From contig JAHFCT010000017.1 of NCBI GenBank assembly GCA_023249375.1, forward strand, positions 1 through 63,728: a stretch of DNA of 63,728 nt. Reading direction: 5' to 3'. Below the pieces are notes generated by a model that saw nothing but the letters and a program-made list of their open reading frames with translations, was not told where the DNA came from and ran no database searches. The translations under genes and the position numbers were made by a program. Source of the stretch: Gemmatimonadota bacterium. GTDB taxonomy: Bacteria; Gemmatimonadota; Gemmatimonadetes; Gemmatimonadales; Gemmatimonadaceae. Of this stretch, positions 7,817 to 15,438 are shown one piece after another; the stretch's first letter is position 1; each line of letters opens with the position of its first letter.

Positions 7817-8029
7817 TCACCGGCGTCGATGATCTGCGCGCAGACGCGTGACGTTGGATTCGATCGCCCAGCGCAGCGCGCGCAGCGTGGGCTTGTGCTC
7901 GAGGTCGAGCAGCACGCCGTCAGGGCCGACGCCGTACCAGTGACGAGCGGGACTGCCACCGTCACGAGCGAGAGGCTCTTGTCGGGCTTCACAGACGAAG
8001 TCACCGACGCGGATCGCACGCTTGTCCAT
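7817..8029 (-). CDS. Unknown 70-residue basic protein
   Basis: It begins MDKRAIRVGDFVCEAR, has a small beta-like core with HWYGVGPDGVLLDLEH, and ends in basic helix and RRR. It could be a small SH3-like or nucleic-acid-binding module; no family match is known to me. Confidence 0.65.
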   Translation of the reverse strand: MDKRAIRVGDFVCEARQEPLARDGGSPARHWYGVGPDGVLLDLEHKPTLRALRWAIESNVTRLRADHRRR

Positions 8030-8059
8030 GCACGTTAGACGTGCACGGATCGCGTTGAT

Positions 8060-8392
8060 TCAAAACGCATCTTTGGGGATCTTCCGGTAGATCGCGCTTG
8101 CGCTGCGATGCAGCGCTCGCGCTTCAAGACGCGTCAGCGAGTAGTGCTGCATCGAGCGGCCGGATTCGATGGCGTCGTCGATCGCGTTCATCTCGTCGAG
8201 GATGAGACTGCGCAAGAGCGGCGCGTCTACAACCGCCAAGCCTGCGTGGCCCATGCGCGTCGTGCGCTCGAAGTGGTCAGCCACCGTCGCGATCACCTCG
8301 GCCACATGCTCTTGTTCGTCGTCGAAGTGGCGGGAGATGATCTCGAGCTCGACGAACGAAGCCTGCATCGGCGTCAGCGGGATGATCATCAT
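8060..8392 (-). CDS. Unknown helical protein
   Basis: This 110-residue, mostly helical protein (MMIIPLTPMQASFVELEII) shares an ATGA-type overlap with the membrane gene to its right. No cysteines or enzyme motif. Confidence 0.7.
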   Translation of the reverse strand: MMIIPLTPMQASFVELEIISRHFDDEQEHVAEVIATVADHFERTTRMGHAGLAVVDAPLLRSLILDEMNAIDDAIESGRSMQHYSLTRLEARALHRSASAIYRKIPKDAF

Positions 8393-8718
8393 GGAGAGCT
8401 TGGCCCGGTCGGCGCTGTCGGCGAAGGCGGGGGCGGGCGCTTACTGTCCTTGAGCGCCTTGCGCACCGCTTGCTCGCGCGTCGCAGGCGACGCCAGGCGC
8501 CCCACGATCGTGCGCGCCAGCTGACCCACAGCCGCCTGGATCGTGTCCGCCTCGGGCGCGTCCACCGAGTTGGGCGTGTTGCCCACAGCCTTGCGCGCCG
8601 CCGTGAGCAGCGCCGTGCGGTGCATGAACCAGGCAGTCACGAACGAGACGGCCGCGAAGACCAGATGAGGAATGTAGGGCAAAGCCGCGTCCGCAATCGC
8701 CTTCATGATCTCGTCCAT
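8389..8718 (-). CDS. Single-helix membrane protein with Pro-rich tail
   Basis: This 109-residue protein has a hydrophobic helix at about 15-33 (PHLVFAAVSFVTAWFM), then a basic helical cytoplasmic-like part and a PPPPSPTAPTGPSSP end. Size and shape fit a holin or virion-membrane protein, which the sequence alone cannot settle. Confidence 0.7.
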   Translation of the reverse strand: MDEIMKAIADAALPYIPHLVFAAVSFVTAWFMHRTALLTAARKAVGNTPNSVDAPEADTIQAAVGQLARTIVGRLASPATREQAVRKALKDSKRPPPPSPTAPTGPSSP

Positions 8719-8810
8719 GTCCTACCGTACTTCCGTGTGGCAAGCCGGCCCTGCGCCGAGCTGCTCGTGGGCAGACTAACACAGGCCAGCTGCAACTCCG
8801 AAGGTGGGTG

Positions 8811-9293
8811 TCAGCCGTACTCAGACAGGTAGGCGCAGAATGGCCGGGGCTTGTCCGAGACGTTGCGAACCTCGAGCATGAACAGCTTGCCGGGTTCGCA
8901 CGTGTCGAGCTCCAGGGTGACGTCATTACGCCGGAAGATCCAGCATGGGATCTCCCCCTCGGACACGAACTGGGAAGCGCCGTCGATCGTCAGCCCGCGA
9001 ATCACAAAATGGCGAGCCGGCGAGGGCGGCACCTTGATCATGCTGACCTTGAAGGCACGCTCGAGCTGAAAGAAGAGCTTGCAGGTAGTGCCCGCGGGAA
9101 CAGGCTCAGCGCTGTCGATGCGCAGACCCTCGAGCAAGCAGCGCTTACACAGCACGCTACCATCGATGCTCGCATCGGCCATGCGGCGGATACGCGGCGT
9201 CGGCATCTTGCTGAACCGCAGCGCCGGCTCCGTCGCGCATGAGCACAGCGTGTGCAGCGAGTTGATGTCGAGGATGTGGACCGCGTAGCTCAT
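8811..9293 (-). CDS. Jelly-roll-like coat paralog with N-terminal Cys sites
   Basis: In this 160-residue protein the C-terminal ~100 residues follow the coat-like pattern: ARHFVIRGLTIDGASQF, EIPCWIFRRNDVTLELDTC, FMLEVRNVSDKPRPF. These align by eye with GSFTLLDLRVGKNSQF, VPARTFQENAVGIRLQLDTA and DITINVQNIG of the gene at 1-580. The N-terminus carries LCSC and LCKRC, possibly a zinc site. Probably a minor capsid or vertex protein. Confidence 0.6.
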   Translation of the reverse strand: MSYAVHILDINSLHTLCSCATEPALRFSKMPTPRIRRMADASIDGSVLCKRCLLEGLRIDSAEPVPAGTTCKLFFQLERAFKVSMIKVPPSPARHFVIRGLTIDGASQFVSEGEIPCWIFRRNDVTLELDTCEPGKLFMLEVRNVSDKPRPFCAYLSEYG

Positions 9294-9320
9294 CGATACT
9301 TTCCACTCAGAGACTACCGC

Positions 9321-9378
9321 TCAGACCCAGATGCGGATCACACGGTCGTTCTGGTCGAGCAGATCAGCGTTGCCGAGC
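9321..9378. repeat. Partial duplicate of the 3' end of the 9770 gene
   Basis: This ~58-base stretch matches 9770-9826 with roughly a dozen differences. On the minus strand it encodes a stray ELGNADLLDQNDRVIRIWV followed by a stop, against ERGNTDLLDQNGRVIRSWV at 9770. It has no start of its own and begins one base out of frame after the stop of the gene at 9379, so it reads as a gene remnant. Confidence 0.65.
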
Positions 9379-9666
9379 TCAGTAGATGTACAGCGTCTGG
9401 ATCACGTCCAGCGGGATGAACCGCTGAGACTCGGGCGAGTCGGTGCGCTCGTTGATCGGATACACCCATATGCCGAACTCTCCGTGCTCCACGCCCGGCG
9501 ACCAAAGCGTGGCGTCGAAGCTACGGCGGCCCATGTTGTCGTAGAATCTCGGCTGGCGCATCTGCTGACGGCTGAGATCGATGCGCACGCGGTAGTCGCG
9601 CAGGCCACCGAAAATCGTCTCGAGCGTGTCCTGATCCGTGCCTTCTCCGAAGTCGATGTTCATCAT
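9379..9666 (-). CDS. Unknown 95-residue protein
   Basis: The start is MMNIDFGEG (either ATG at 9666 or 9663) after a GGAGA site. The protein is beta-rich with several Tyr and Arg (RQPRFYDNMGRRSFD). Its stop lies against the duplicated fragment at 9321-9378. Confidence 0.65.
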   Translation of the reverse strand: MMNIDFGEGTDQDTLETIFGGLRDYRVRIDLSRQQMRQPRFYDNMGRRSFDATLWSPGVEHGEFGIWVYPINERTDSPESQRFIPLDVIQTLYIY

Positions 9667-9769
9667 GGTCTCCTGTCGTAGTGAATAGCTGGCGCGCTCA
9701 GTCTTTCGCTCGCGCGAACTGCCCGGAGTCGCCGTCACGAAGAGTGTGGGGCCTCATCGTGGTTTACTT

Positions 9770-10288
9770 TCAGACCCAGCTGCGGATCACGCGGCCGTTC
9801 TGGTCGAGCAGATCGGTGTTGCCGCGCTCGTTGACGTACCAGACGTTGGGGTAGAGCCCGCCAGCCTGCATCGCTGCGTCGATCGCGCGCAGCGCTGCAC
9901 GCGTGGTCTCGAACTTGCCGAACAGGCGCTGGCCTCGGTAGACCTCTTTGCCCATGCCACGTCGGGCGTCTTGGATCACGTAGTCGTCATCGGCGATGAC
10001 CGGGCCCTGCGCGTGCTCGTCGGACTCGATGAGCGCCTGCTCGGGAACAGCCACCTCGCGCCAGTCCCAGCTGCCACGGCCCAAGGAGCGGTTCTCGAAC
10101 GCGATCTGCGTCTTGTCACCAAGCTCCGGGAACATCGCGCGCTCGCGCTCGTCGACGTCGAACACGTGCACGTCGACACCATCGACGTCGTAGAGCGTGC
10201 CCCAGCCGTTGAGCATCACCGTGTGGAAGTGCTCCTCGGCAGCACTGTCAGCACGATGCAAACGAATCGGCCTGCGTGACCTCGGCAT
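9770..10288 (-). CDS. Unknown 172-residue protein with GNxDLLD...VIRxWV end
   Basis: It starts MPRSRRPIRLHRADS. The centre is acidic and beta-like (VDGVDVHVFDVDERERA) and the C-terminus, YVNERGNTDLLDQNGRVIR, is the part repeated at 9321. The central YDVDGVDVHVFDVD segment suggests a small beta domain. No function is assigned. Confidence 0.7.
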   Translation of the reverse strand: MPRSRRPIRLHRADSAAEEHFHTVMLNGWGTLYDVDGVDVHVFDVDERERAMFPELGDKTQIAFENRSLGRGSWDWREVAVPEQALIESDEHAQGPVIADDDYVIQDARRGMGKEVYRGQRLFGKFETTRAALRAIDAAMQAGGLYPNVWYVNERGNTDLLDQNGRVIRSWV

Positions 10289-10290
10289 AG

Positions 10291-10740
10291 CTATCTCCTA
10301 CGTGGCGGCTGACGTGGTGGTTGACGTGGCGCAGGCCCAGGTCCCGGCTCGCGCTGGGCCAACTCCATGAGCGTGTGCAGCATGTGAGCCGTCAGCTCGA
10401 CGCCCGAATCCTCGATCTGCCAGTCGCCGTCTTCGTCTTGCGTGCGCAGCACGAAGTACAGCGGCTCGTAGAGATCGCCCTCGCTCCACACGAGGAATAC
10501 TTCGCCTGCGCGCAGCAGCCGACGATCCACGACGAGCCGCAGGTCAGCAGGCAGCCGCCAGACGTATCTCGCCGACCAGTCTGCGCCGCCCGTGCGCTGC
10601 GGGGTCATCAGACCGTTGATGGCTCGCACCAGAGCGTCGCGCCACACGTCTCGACGCCGAGCGCCATGCGCATCGTACCCATCGAGATCAACGTCTCCTG
10701 GGCGAAAGTAGTGCAGGATGTCGCGCGCTGTCTCGGACAT
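10291..10740 (-). CDS. Unknown 149-residue protein
   Basis: From MSETARDILHYFRPG it has an alpha/beta middle (LRLVVDRRLLRAGEVFLVW) and a Pro/Arg repeat tail (RQPPRQPPRRR). The tail suggests binding to nucleic acid or to a surface. It lies four bases from the upstream gene. Confidence 0.65.
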   Translation of the reverse strand: MSETARDILHYFRPGDVDLDGYDAHGARRRDVWRDALVRAINGLMTPQRTGGADWSARYVWRLPADLRLVVDRRLLRAGEVFLVWSEGDLYEPLYFVLRTQDEDGDWQIEDSGVELTAHMLHTLMELAQREPGPGPAPRQPPRQPPRRR

Positions 10741-10744
10741 GGCC

Positions 10745-11158
10745 TCAGTATTCCGCTTGCGAGAACTCGTCGAAGTCCGCACCGAGCAGCCGGTGCACCT
10801 TGGGCGCGAGCGCCTGCACCGACTTGAAGATCGCTTCGGCTGCGCGCGAGTCGGTGTCGTAGCCGAGCTCGCCCGCCCAGTCCTCGAAGCTGCGCGACGC
10901 ATCGATGCCGCTGACGTCGCTCAGGAGCGCGCCGATGACTTCGTACGCCTGCGGCTCTTCGCCGTGGTGTCCAGAGCCCATGAAGAACGGCACGGTCAGC
11001 TTGCGGCCCTTGTAGCTCAGCGTGACCATCCACGCGTCCGCGCCACCTTCGCGCGCCCAGCTGGGGATGAGACGCTCGGGCACGCCGTACTTCGATGCGG
11101 ACTTCAGGCCCTTTTGATCGGCCAGATTCTTCAGCTGAACCGTGTCGTGTGGGTGCAT
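10745..11158 (-). CDS. Conserved phage/plasmid protein with GSGHxGxxP...GYDTDSR motifs
   Basis: This 137-residue protein has a beta half (DAWMVTLSYKGRKLTVPFFM) followed by GSGHHGEEPQAYEVIGALLSD, FEDWAGELGYDTDSRAAEA and LGADFDEFS. I recall this architecture from many phages, where it remains of unknown function. Length is typical. It is the first gene downstream of the G-rich intergenic stretch. Confidence 0.75.
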   Translation of the reverse strand: MHPHDTVQLKNLADQKGLKSASKYGVPERLIPSWAREGGADAWMVTLSYKGRKLTVPFFMGSGHHGEEPQAYEVIGALLSDVSGIDASRSFEDWAGELGYDTDSRAAEAIFKSVQALAPKVHRLLGADFDEFSQAEY

Positions 11159-11316
11159 GATCTACCTCGTCTGGTGTGGCGTCGGGGAGACGAATCCAGC
11201 AGCAGAGGATTCATTGTCGCCCAAGACGCTGGCACCCACAAGCCGGCCGGCCAGAGAGCACTGGGCGGGCAGTGACGGGCGCGGGCCCGGGCGGGCGCTG
11301 GCGGGCGCGTGCCGCC
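11159..11316. other. Intergenic stretch with G-quadruplex-type motif
   Basis: The plus strand carries seven GGG runs between 11263 and 11305, separated by one to seven bases, enough for a G-quadruplex. The region lies upstream of the gene ending at 10745 and downstream of the gene at 11317. No start codon is better placed here. Confidence 0.55.
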
Positions 11317-11538
11317 TCAGTCGGGACGCTTGGCGCCGTGCTCTTCTTGCCACGCCTCCATGGCGTCCGCGAGCTTGTGGGCCTCCTGGGTCTTGGCCTT
11401 GGGGGCGCCCGCCTGGTGCGCCAGCTGCGCCCACTTGCGCACGATGATCGGAGCCAGTTGATCTTGCGCGCGCAGCACGAAGATCGGTTCGGACTCGCCG
11501 CACTTCTTTAGGCACTCATCGGTATGCTTGGTGGCCAT
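11317..11538 (-). CDS. Small conserved phage-type protein
   Basis: The 73-residue protein contains EPIFVLRAQDQLAPIIVRKW, a stretch I recall from small phage proteins of unknown role, followed by a charged helical tail. Its start lies inside the end of the C5-methyltransferase gene (23-base overlap). Confidence 0.75.
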   Translation of the reverse strand: MATKHTDECLKKCGESEPIFVLRAQDQLAPIIVRKWAQLAHQAGAPKAKTQEAHKLADAMEAWQEEHGAKRPD

Positions 11539-12655
11539 GTTGCTCCTCGAGTAAGTGGATCACGTAGCCGATCACTTCTGCGACCTGCGGGACAACCGCG
11601 TTGCCGAGAGCTCGGAGGCGAGGGCCGCTCGAGACTCCGCGGTTAGCTCCGTCCACCCCATGGGGAATCCTTGCAGCCACTCGACAAAACGAGGGTTGAG
11701 CGCTGGCTTGCACTCGCCGCCATGCGTGCACGTCGTTGGGGGCTGGTGGCCAGCACGGCAAGTTGCATCCGTCAGGCTCGTGCCCGGATGAGCCTCCGAG
11801 TCCGGATTGGCGTTGCGCGAGCCCGACGCTTCGGCATCGCCCGCTGTCGGCGTCGGCCAGCTCGCCGCTAGCGCGTTGAGCGGCTTGCTGTTGCGCTCTT
11901 GCTGCGATGTCGAGCCGTGGTTCGAGCCGTCCTGCTTCGTGGGCGTCGGCCAAGACTTCAGCGCTTGACCCGCCAGCAACGGTTCGCCCTGACGGTCGTG
12001 ACTTCTGCTCAGCTGATTGCTGCGCGAGGCCGTCGGCGTCGGCCACTGCTCCGGGTTCGGGGCCAACGATCTGGCCCACGTGCTCAGGCTCGGCGTGCCC
12101 GCTGTCGGACGCTCGTGCGGGACCTCGCCCTCGTTCTGACTGGTGCCGTAGTCCGTCGCGCTGGGAGTCGGATACTCGCCACGCGACCATGTAGAGCCGG
12201 TCTCGACGGTGAGGGGCGCCGACGGCGGCAGCGGGTATGCAGTCCCACCACGCATCGTACCCGAGCGCGGCCAGGTCACCGAGCACTCGGTCAACGCCTC
12301 GAATAAGGAGAGCTGCGACGTTTTCCACGACGACGTACCTGGGTCGTAGCTCGCCAACGATCCTTGCGTACTGGGTCCACAGCCCAGAGCGCGCGCCATC
12401 GAGGCCCTCACCTTTTCCAGCAAGGCTGATGTCCTGACACGGAAACCCTCCGCAGAGGATGTCGACTCGCTCGGCGCTGTCAGCTGTGACATCTCGGACA
12501 TCGGCATAGCGTTTTGCCCCTGGGTAGTGTTGTGCCAGCACCGCGCGGCAGAAGAGATCGTTCTCAGCCTGCCAGAGCACGCGAGCGCCTAGCGCGCGCT
12601 CGAGACCTAGCTCGAGCCCGGCGATCCCGCTGAAGAGTGAGCCGATGGTCAGCAT
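11516..12655 (-). CDS. DNA (cytosine-5) methyltransferase
   Basis: This 379-residue enzyme has the C5-methylase motifs in order: SAM loop FSGIAGLELG (about 8-17), catalytic GGFPCQDIS (Cys about 73), VVENVAALL (about 110), PHRRDR (about 146), and the C-terminal RLRALGNAVVPQ. The region between about 160 and 300 is a run of short repeats of the V/LADAD type, as seen in phage methylases. It would protect DNA from host restriction. The same bases also encode a family-like protein in the +1 frame (see 11572-12507). It overlaps both neighbours. Confidence 0.88.
   Translation of the reverse strand: MLTIGSLFSGIAGLELGLERALGARVLWQAENDLFCRAVLAQHYPGAKRYADVRDVTADSAERVDILCGGFPCQDISLAGKGEGLDGARSGLWTQYARIVGELRPRYVVVENVAALLIRGVDRVLGDLAALGYDAWWDCIPAAAVGAPHRRDRLYMVAWRVSDSQRDGLRHQSERGRGPARASDSGHAEPEHVGQIVGPEPGAVADADGLAQQSAEQKSRPSGRTVAGGSSAEVLADAHEAGRLEPRLDIAARAQQQAAQRASGELADADSGRCRSVGLAQRQSGLGGSSGHEPDGCNLPCWPPAPNDVHAWRRVQASAQPSFCRVAARIPHGVDGANRGVSSGPRLRALGNAVVPQVAEVIGYVIHLLEEQHGHQAYR
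11572..12507 (-). CDS. Overlapping-frame protein with WPRSGTM and WPTPxAxD repeats
   Basis: Read one base out of frame with the methyltransferase, 311 codons give a protein with SWKTSQLSLFEALTECS, TWPRSGTMRGGTAYPLPP, four YPTP/WPTP repeats (YPTPSATD, WPTPTASR, WPTPTKQD, WPTPTAGD) and LNPRFVEWLQGFPMGWTEL. From memory, exactly this architecture occurs as annotated proteins in many phages. Each WPTP copy is the other frame of the methylase repeat (V/L)ADA. It may be a true dual-coded gene or a frame conserved only by the methylase; I favour coding with moderate confidence. Confidence 0.5.
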   Translation of the reverse strand: MPMSEMSQLTAPSESTSSAEGFRVRTSALLEKVRASMARALGCGPSTQGSLASYDPGTSSWKTSQLSLFEALTECSVTWPRSGTMRGGTAYPLPPSAPLTVETGSTWSRGEYPTPSATDYGTSQNEGEVPHERPTAGTPSLSTWARSLAPNPEQWPTPTASRSNQLSRSHDRQGEPLLAGQALKSWPTPTKQDGSNHGSTSQQERNSKPLNALAASWPTPTAGDAEASGSRNANPDSEAHPGTSLTDATCRAGHQPPTTCTHGGECKPALNPRFVEWLQGFPMGWTELTAESRAALASELSATRLSRRSQK

Positions 12656-13827
12656 CACTTCTCCATGATCAGGCCAAGCTGCGAAGGCTGGCTGCTGCGG
12701 TCGGACTTCTGCTGCGACAACTCGGGCGTGAGCACGCCCTTGGACTCGGCGGCGCCCAGCACGCGCTTGTGCGCCAGCTCGATGTACTCGGCTTTCAGGT
12801 CGATGCCGATGAAATGCCGGCCCAACTCGAGCGCCACCGCGCCGGTCGTACCACTGCCACAGAATGGATCGAGCACCACGCCGGACTTGGGAGAGCCCGC
12901 CAACACGCAGGGCCGGACAAGCTGCGGCGGGAACGTCGCGAAGTGCGCCTCGTCGTACGGCTCGCTCTGCACGGTCCACACGTCGCGCTTGTTGCGCTTG
13001 TCCACGAGCTTGGTCACGGCCTTGTTCCAACTCTCGTTGTTCTTCACGCCCTGACCTTTTTTGTGCGACTTGGGCGTGACGCCATGGCCACGCGCATGCG
13101 CAGTGCCCGCGACCTTTTCCATGATCGCAGCCTTGTCGTAGAAGTAGCTCGCGCTCTTGGTCAGCAGGAACAGCTGCTCGTGCGCGCGCGTGGGCCGGTC
13201 TTCGATGCTCTCGGGCATCGGGTTGGGCTTGTGCCAGATGATCTCAGAGCGCAGATACCAGCCGCGCCTGCGCGCCTCGAACGCGAACATCCACGGCACG
13301 CCGACCATGTCCTTGGGCTTGAGATCGCCGCCGCGCTTGGGCCGGTCGATGCGCGCCGTGAATGTGCGACTGAAACGGTCGCCAGTGAGACCCTGGCCGC
13401 CACCGGCGTTGCCACAGTACGAGTCGCCAAGGTTTACCCAGCAGGTGCCGTCTGGACGCAGCACGCGGCGCACCTCGTCGAAGATCGTGGCGAGCTTGTC
13501 GATGAACTCGTCGACCGACTCCTCGAGCCCAAGCTGCTGATCAACGCGCTTGGCTCCGCAGCGCTTGCACACGCTCTTGTAGCTGGCGCAGCCGTTGGCG
13601 GCGAGGGTCTCAGCGTCGTTCTGAGCCGAGCCGTTGAGCGTGGACTTGGCCGTGCCGCCCTTGTTGATCTGGTGCTTGCACTCGGGATTGGTGCCGCCCT
13701 CCCAGCGGCCGGTGCCGTAGTCGCGCAGGCCCCAGTACGGGGGAGACGTCACCACGCAGTGCACGCTGTCGTCGGGCAGCGTGCGCAGCACCTCGAGCGC
13801 CTCACCGTGATGCAGCTGGTAGCTCAT
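12655..13827 (-). CDS. SPPY-type DNA methyltransferase (N4-cytosine or N6-adenine)
   Basis: This 390-residue protein has catalytic TSPPYWGLRD near residue 30 and the SAM site DPFCGSGTTG near 330, an order typical of class beta amino-methyltransferases. PNPMPES and FFL/FLLTKSASYFYD-type segments are usual in this family. A central CKRC pair and CKH could bind zinc. It overlaps the C5-methylase stop (ATGA) and the next gene. Probable role: self-protection or epigenetic marking of the element. Confidence 0.88.
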   Translation of the reverse strand: MSYQLHHGEALEVLRTLPDDSVHCVVTSPPYWGLRDYGTGRWEGGTNPECKHQINKGGTAKSTLNGSAQNDAETLAANGCASYKSVCKRCGAKRVDQQLGLEESVDEFIDKLATIFDEVRRVLRPDGTCWVNLGDSYCGNAGGGQGLTGDRFSRTFTARIDRPKRGGDLKPKDMVGVPWMFAFEARRRGWYLRSEIIWHKPNPMPESIEDRPTRAHEQLFLLTKSASYFYDKAAIMEKVAGTAHARGHGVTPKSHKKGQGVKNNESWNKAVTKLVDKRNKRDVWTVQSEPYDEAHFATFPPQLVRPCVLAGSPKSGVVLDPFCGSGTTGAVALELGRHFIGIDLKAEYIELAHKRVLGAAESKGVLTPELSQQKSDRSSQPSQLGLIMEK

Positions 13828-14426
13828 GGCAGCGACACCCACCGGCTGTGCTCGGGGTTCCAGTAGGCGCCAACTGGGTGTGCCTCGGAGCCCCGCTCCC
13901 AACGAACGCGATCGATGATCTCAGTGGATGGCTCGTAGAAGCCGGGGAGCCATGCGCGATCGCGATTGCCGGTGTCGTGTTGGCGGCCGACGGTCAGACC
14001 CACGGGGATCCAGTTGGCAGCGAGGTAGCAGCTGCCACGCTCATCCACGCGCGTGTAGCTGATACCCAGACGAACACCGGCTGCGTCCATGACGCGCCCA
14101 CACGCGCCGAGTAGCCGACTCGCGGTGTACTTCGGTGCTGCCGGGCCGCAGCACAAACGGGACACCTCCCAGACGTCCGAGCCGGTATCGCTTGGCGCAA
14201 CGGCTTCAGTCATGATCGCCACCGCCACTCTGTGCTCACCAACGAACGCCGAGAGCCGAAAGACGTCAGCCGCCTGCGTCTTACGCCTGTGATGGCTGTG
14301 GTGCTCAGCGACGAACGCACGCGCATCGCTGCGCCGACACGGCCGGATGCGTAGAGGCAAGCGCTCAGCGATGACCGCGTTCGGATCATCCGCCCCCCCC
14401 GGCGACCGCGGATCAACAGCGGTCAC
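13824..14426 (-). CDS. Acetyltransferase-like protein (XF1762/Mom-like)
   Basis: The 200-residue protein carries RRSDARAFVAEHHSHHRR, then AVAIMTEAVAP, EVSRLCCGP and LGISYTRVDERGS. These are the signatures I know from XF1762-type phage proteins of the GNAT superfamily. Mom of phage Mu, a DNA-base modifier, is a distant relative. Its place between methyltransferases and an MmcB-like protein supports a DNA-modification role, unproven. Confidence 0.72.
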   Translation of the reverse strand: MTAVDPRSPGGADDPNAVIAERLPLRIRPCRRSDARAFVAEHHSHHRRKTQAADVFRLSAFVGEHRVAVAIMTEAVAPSDTGSDVWEVSRLCCGPAAPKYTASRLLGACGRVMDAAGVRLGISYTRVDERGSCYLAANWIPVGLTVGRQHDTGNRDRAWLPGFYEPSTEIIDRVRWERGSEAHPVGAYWNPEHSRWVSLP

Positions 14427-15247
14427 GTCTTTGCGGGCTCCTCTTTGGATGCCGGCTGCGGCTTCAACTCGCTCGCGATCTTCTCAGCCACGGTAGCCAG
14501 CTCGCGCGCTCTGTAGGCGATGCCCTCAAACTGGTGAGAGGGGATCTGCAGCACCAGCCGCACGGCGTTGCCAAGCGTGGCCTGGTCCCAACCACGAGCG
14601 ATGTCCAGGCCAGAGGCTTTCTCGAACGCGCTCACGTCAGCCCTGAGAGCGCGCAGATCCATCAGCTCCAGTTGCATCTGTTGCTGCTCTTGACGCATCG
14701 CTTGCACGTCCGCGCCAACCTGCGCGACCTCTACGGAAGCTGCGCCCTGCCGCTTGGCCTCCGACAGCAGCGCGCTTTGAGACGCACCAAGCTGACGCAT
14801 CACCGAAGCCACGAACTCCACCGACAGCGGCTCGGCTTGCAGCTTTGGGGCCTGCTTCACGACTCGGCACTTGGCGCCGACTTCGATGTGGCCCCACGTC
14901 TCAGGCACCTCTCCAGGCTCCACGACGCCGGATGGCGCAGCGATGTACCAGTAGTCGCAGAACCGCTGGACCTCGTGGGACTTGCCTGGCTTCTTGAGCT
15001 CGGAGAGCCAGTCCGACCTCGACACCTTGACCTCGACACCTGCAAACCAGATCCCACGCGATGGCCACACGCTGGTGACCAGCGCGTCAGCAGTGCGCAC
15101 CGGACGCGCGTAGCCTGTGCCGTTGCGTACCTCGCGCAGCATCACGTGCGCGGGCGCACTGAAGAGACCGGCGGCGAGCTTGTCGAGCAGCTTGCTGGCC
15201 GTCATGGACGGCGCCGGCTTTGGCTTACTGCGCTTCTTGGCGCTCAC
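14423..15247 (-). CDS. MmcB-like (restriction-endonuclease-fold) protein
   Basis: GTG start in a GTGA overlap. Residues about 70-125 contain IWFAGVEVKVSRSDWLSELK, CDYWYIAAPSGVVEPGEVP and WGHIEVG. In this MmcB/DUF-type fold the E-x-K with following D marks the PD-(D/E)XK core, though nuclease activity is often unproven. The second half is a long helix (QEQQQMQLELMDLRAL). At 274 residues it is longer than plain MmcB proteins (about 150) because of that tail. It closes the modification island. Confidence 0.75.
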   Translation of the reverse strand: MSAKKRSKPKPAPSMTASKLLDKLAAGLFSAPAHVMLREVRNGTGYARPVRTADALVTSVWPSRGIWFAGVEVKVSRSDWLSELKKPGKSHEVQRFCDYWYIAAPSGVVEPGEVPETWGHIEVGAKCRVVKQAPKLQAEPLSVEFVASVMRQLGASQSALLSEAKRQGAASVEVAQVGADVQAMRQEQQQMQLELMDLRALRADVSAFEKASGLDIARGWDQATLGNAVRLVLQIPSHQFEGIAYRARELATVAEKIASELKPQPASKEEPAKT

Positions 15248-15438
15248 TGGCCGCTGCCGCTACTGCTGGGCATCTGCGCCGCGATGAAACCCTGCGCGGC
15301 AGCCGCCGCCACCAGAGAGCCCAGACCCACCACCGAGCGCGTCAGCGACTCGTTTTCCTTGGTCAGCCGATCGACCAGCTTGATCAGATCCTCACGCTCC
15401 ATGGTCATGCGGGCAGACACTGGGCTGGCGACACTCAT
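15244..15438 (-). CDS. Small coiled-coil/hydrophobic protein
   Basis: The 64-residue protein has a charged helix (REDLIKLVDRLTKENESL) followed by an Ala/Gly hydrophobic helix (about 35-55). It could be a small membrane-associated coiled coil. It overlaps neighbours at both ends by ATGA/GTGA. Confidence 0.7.
   Translation of the reverse strand: MSVASPVSARMTMEREDLIKLVDRLTKENESLTRSVVGLGSLVAAAAAQGFIAAQMPSSSGSGQ

Noticed and set aside
12637-13866. 409-codon plus-strand frame
   Set aside because: Antisense to the SPPY methyltransferase gene.
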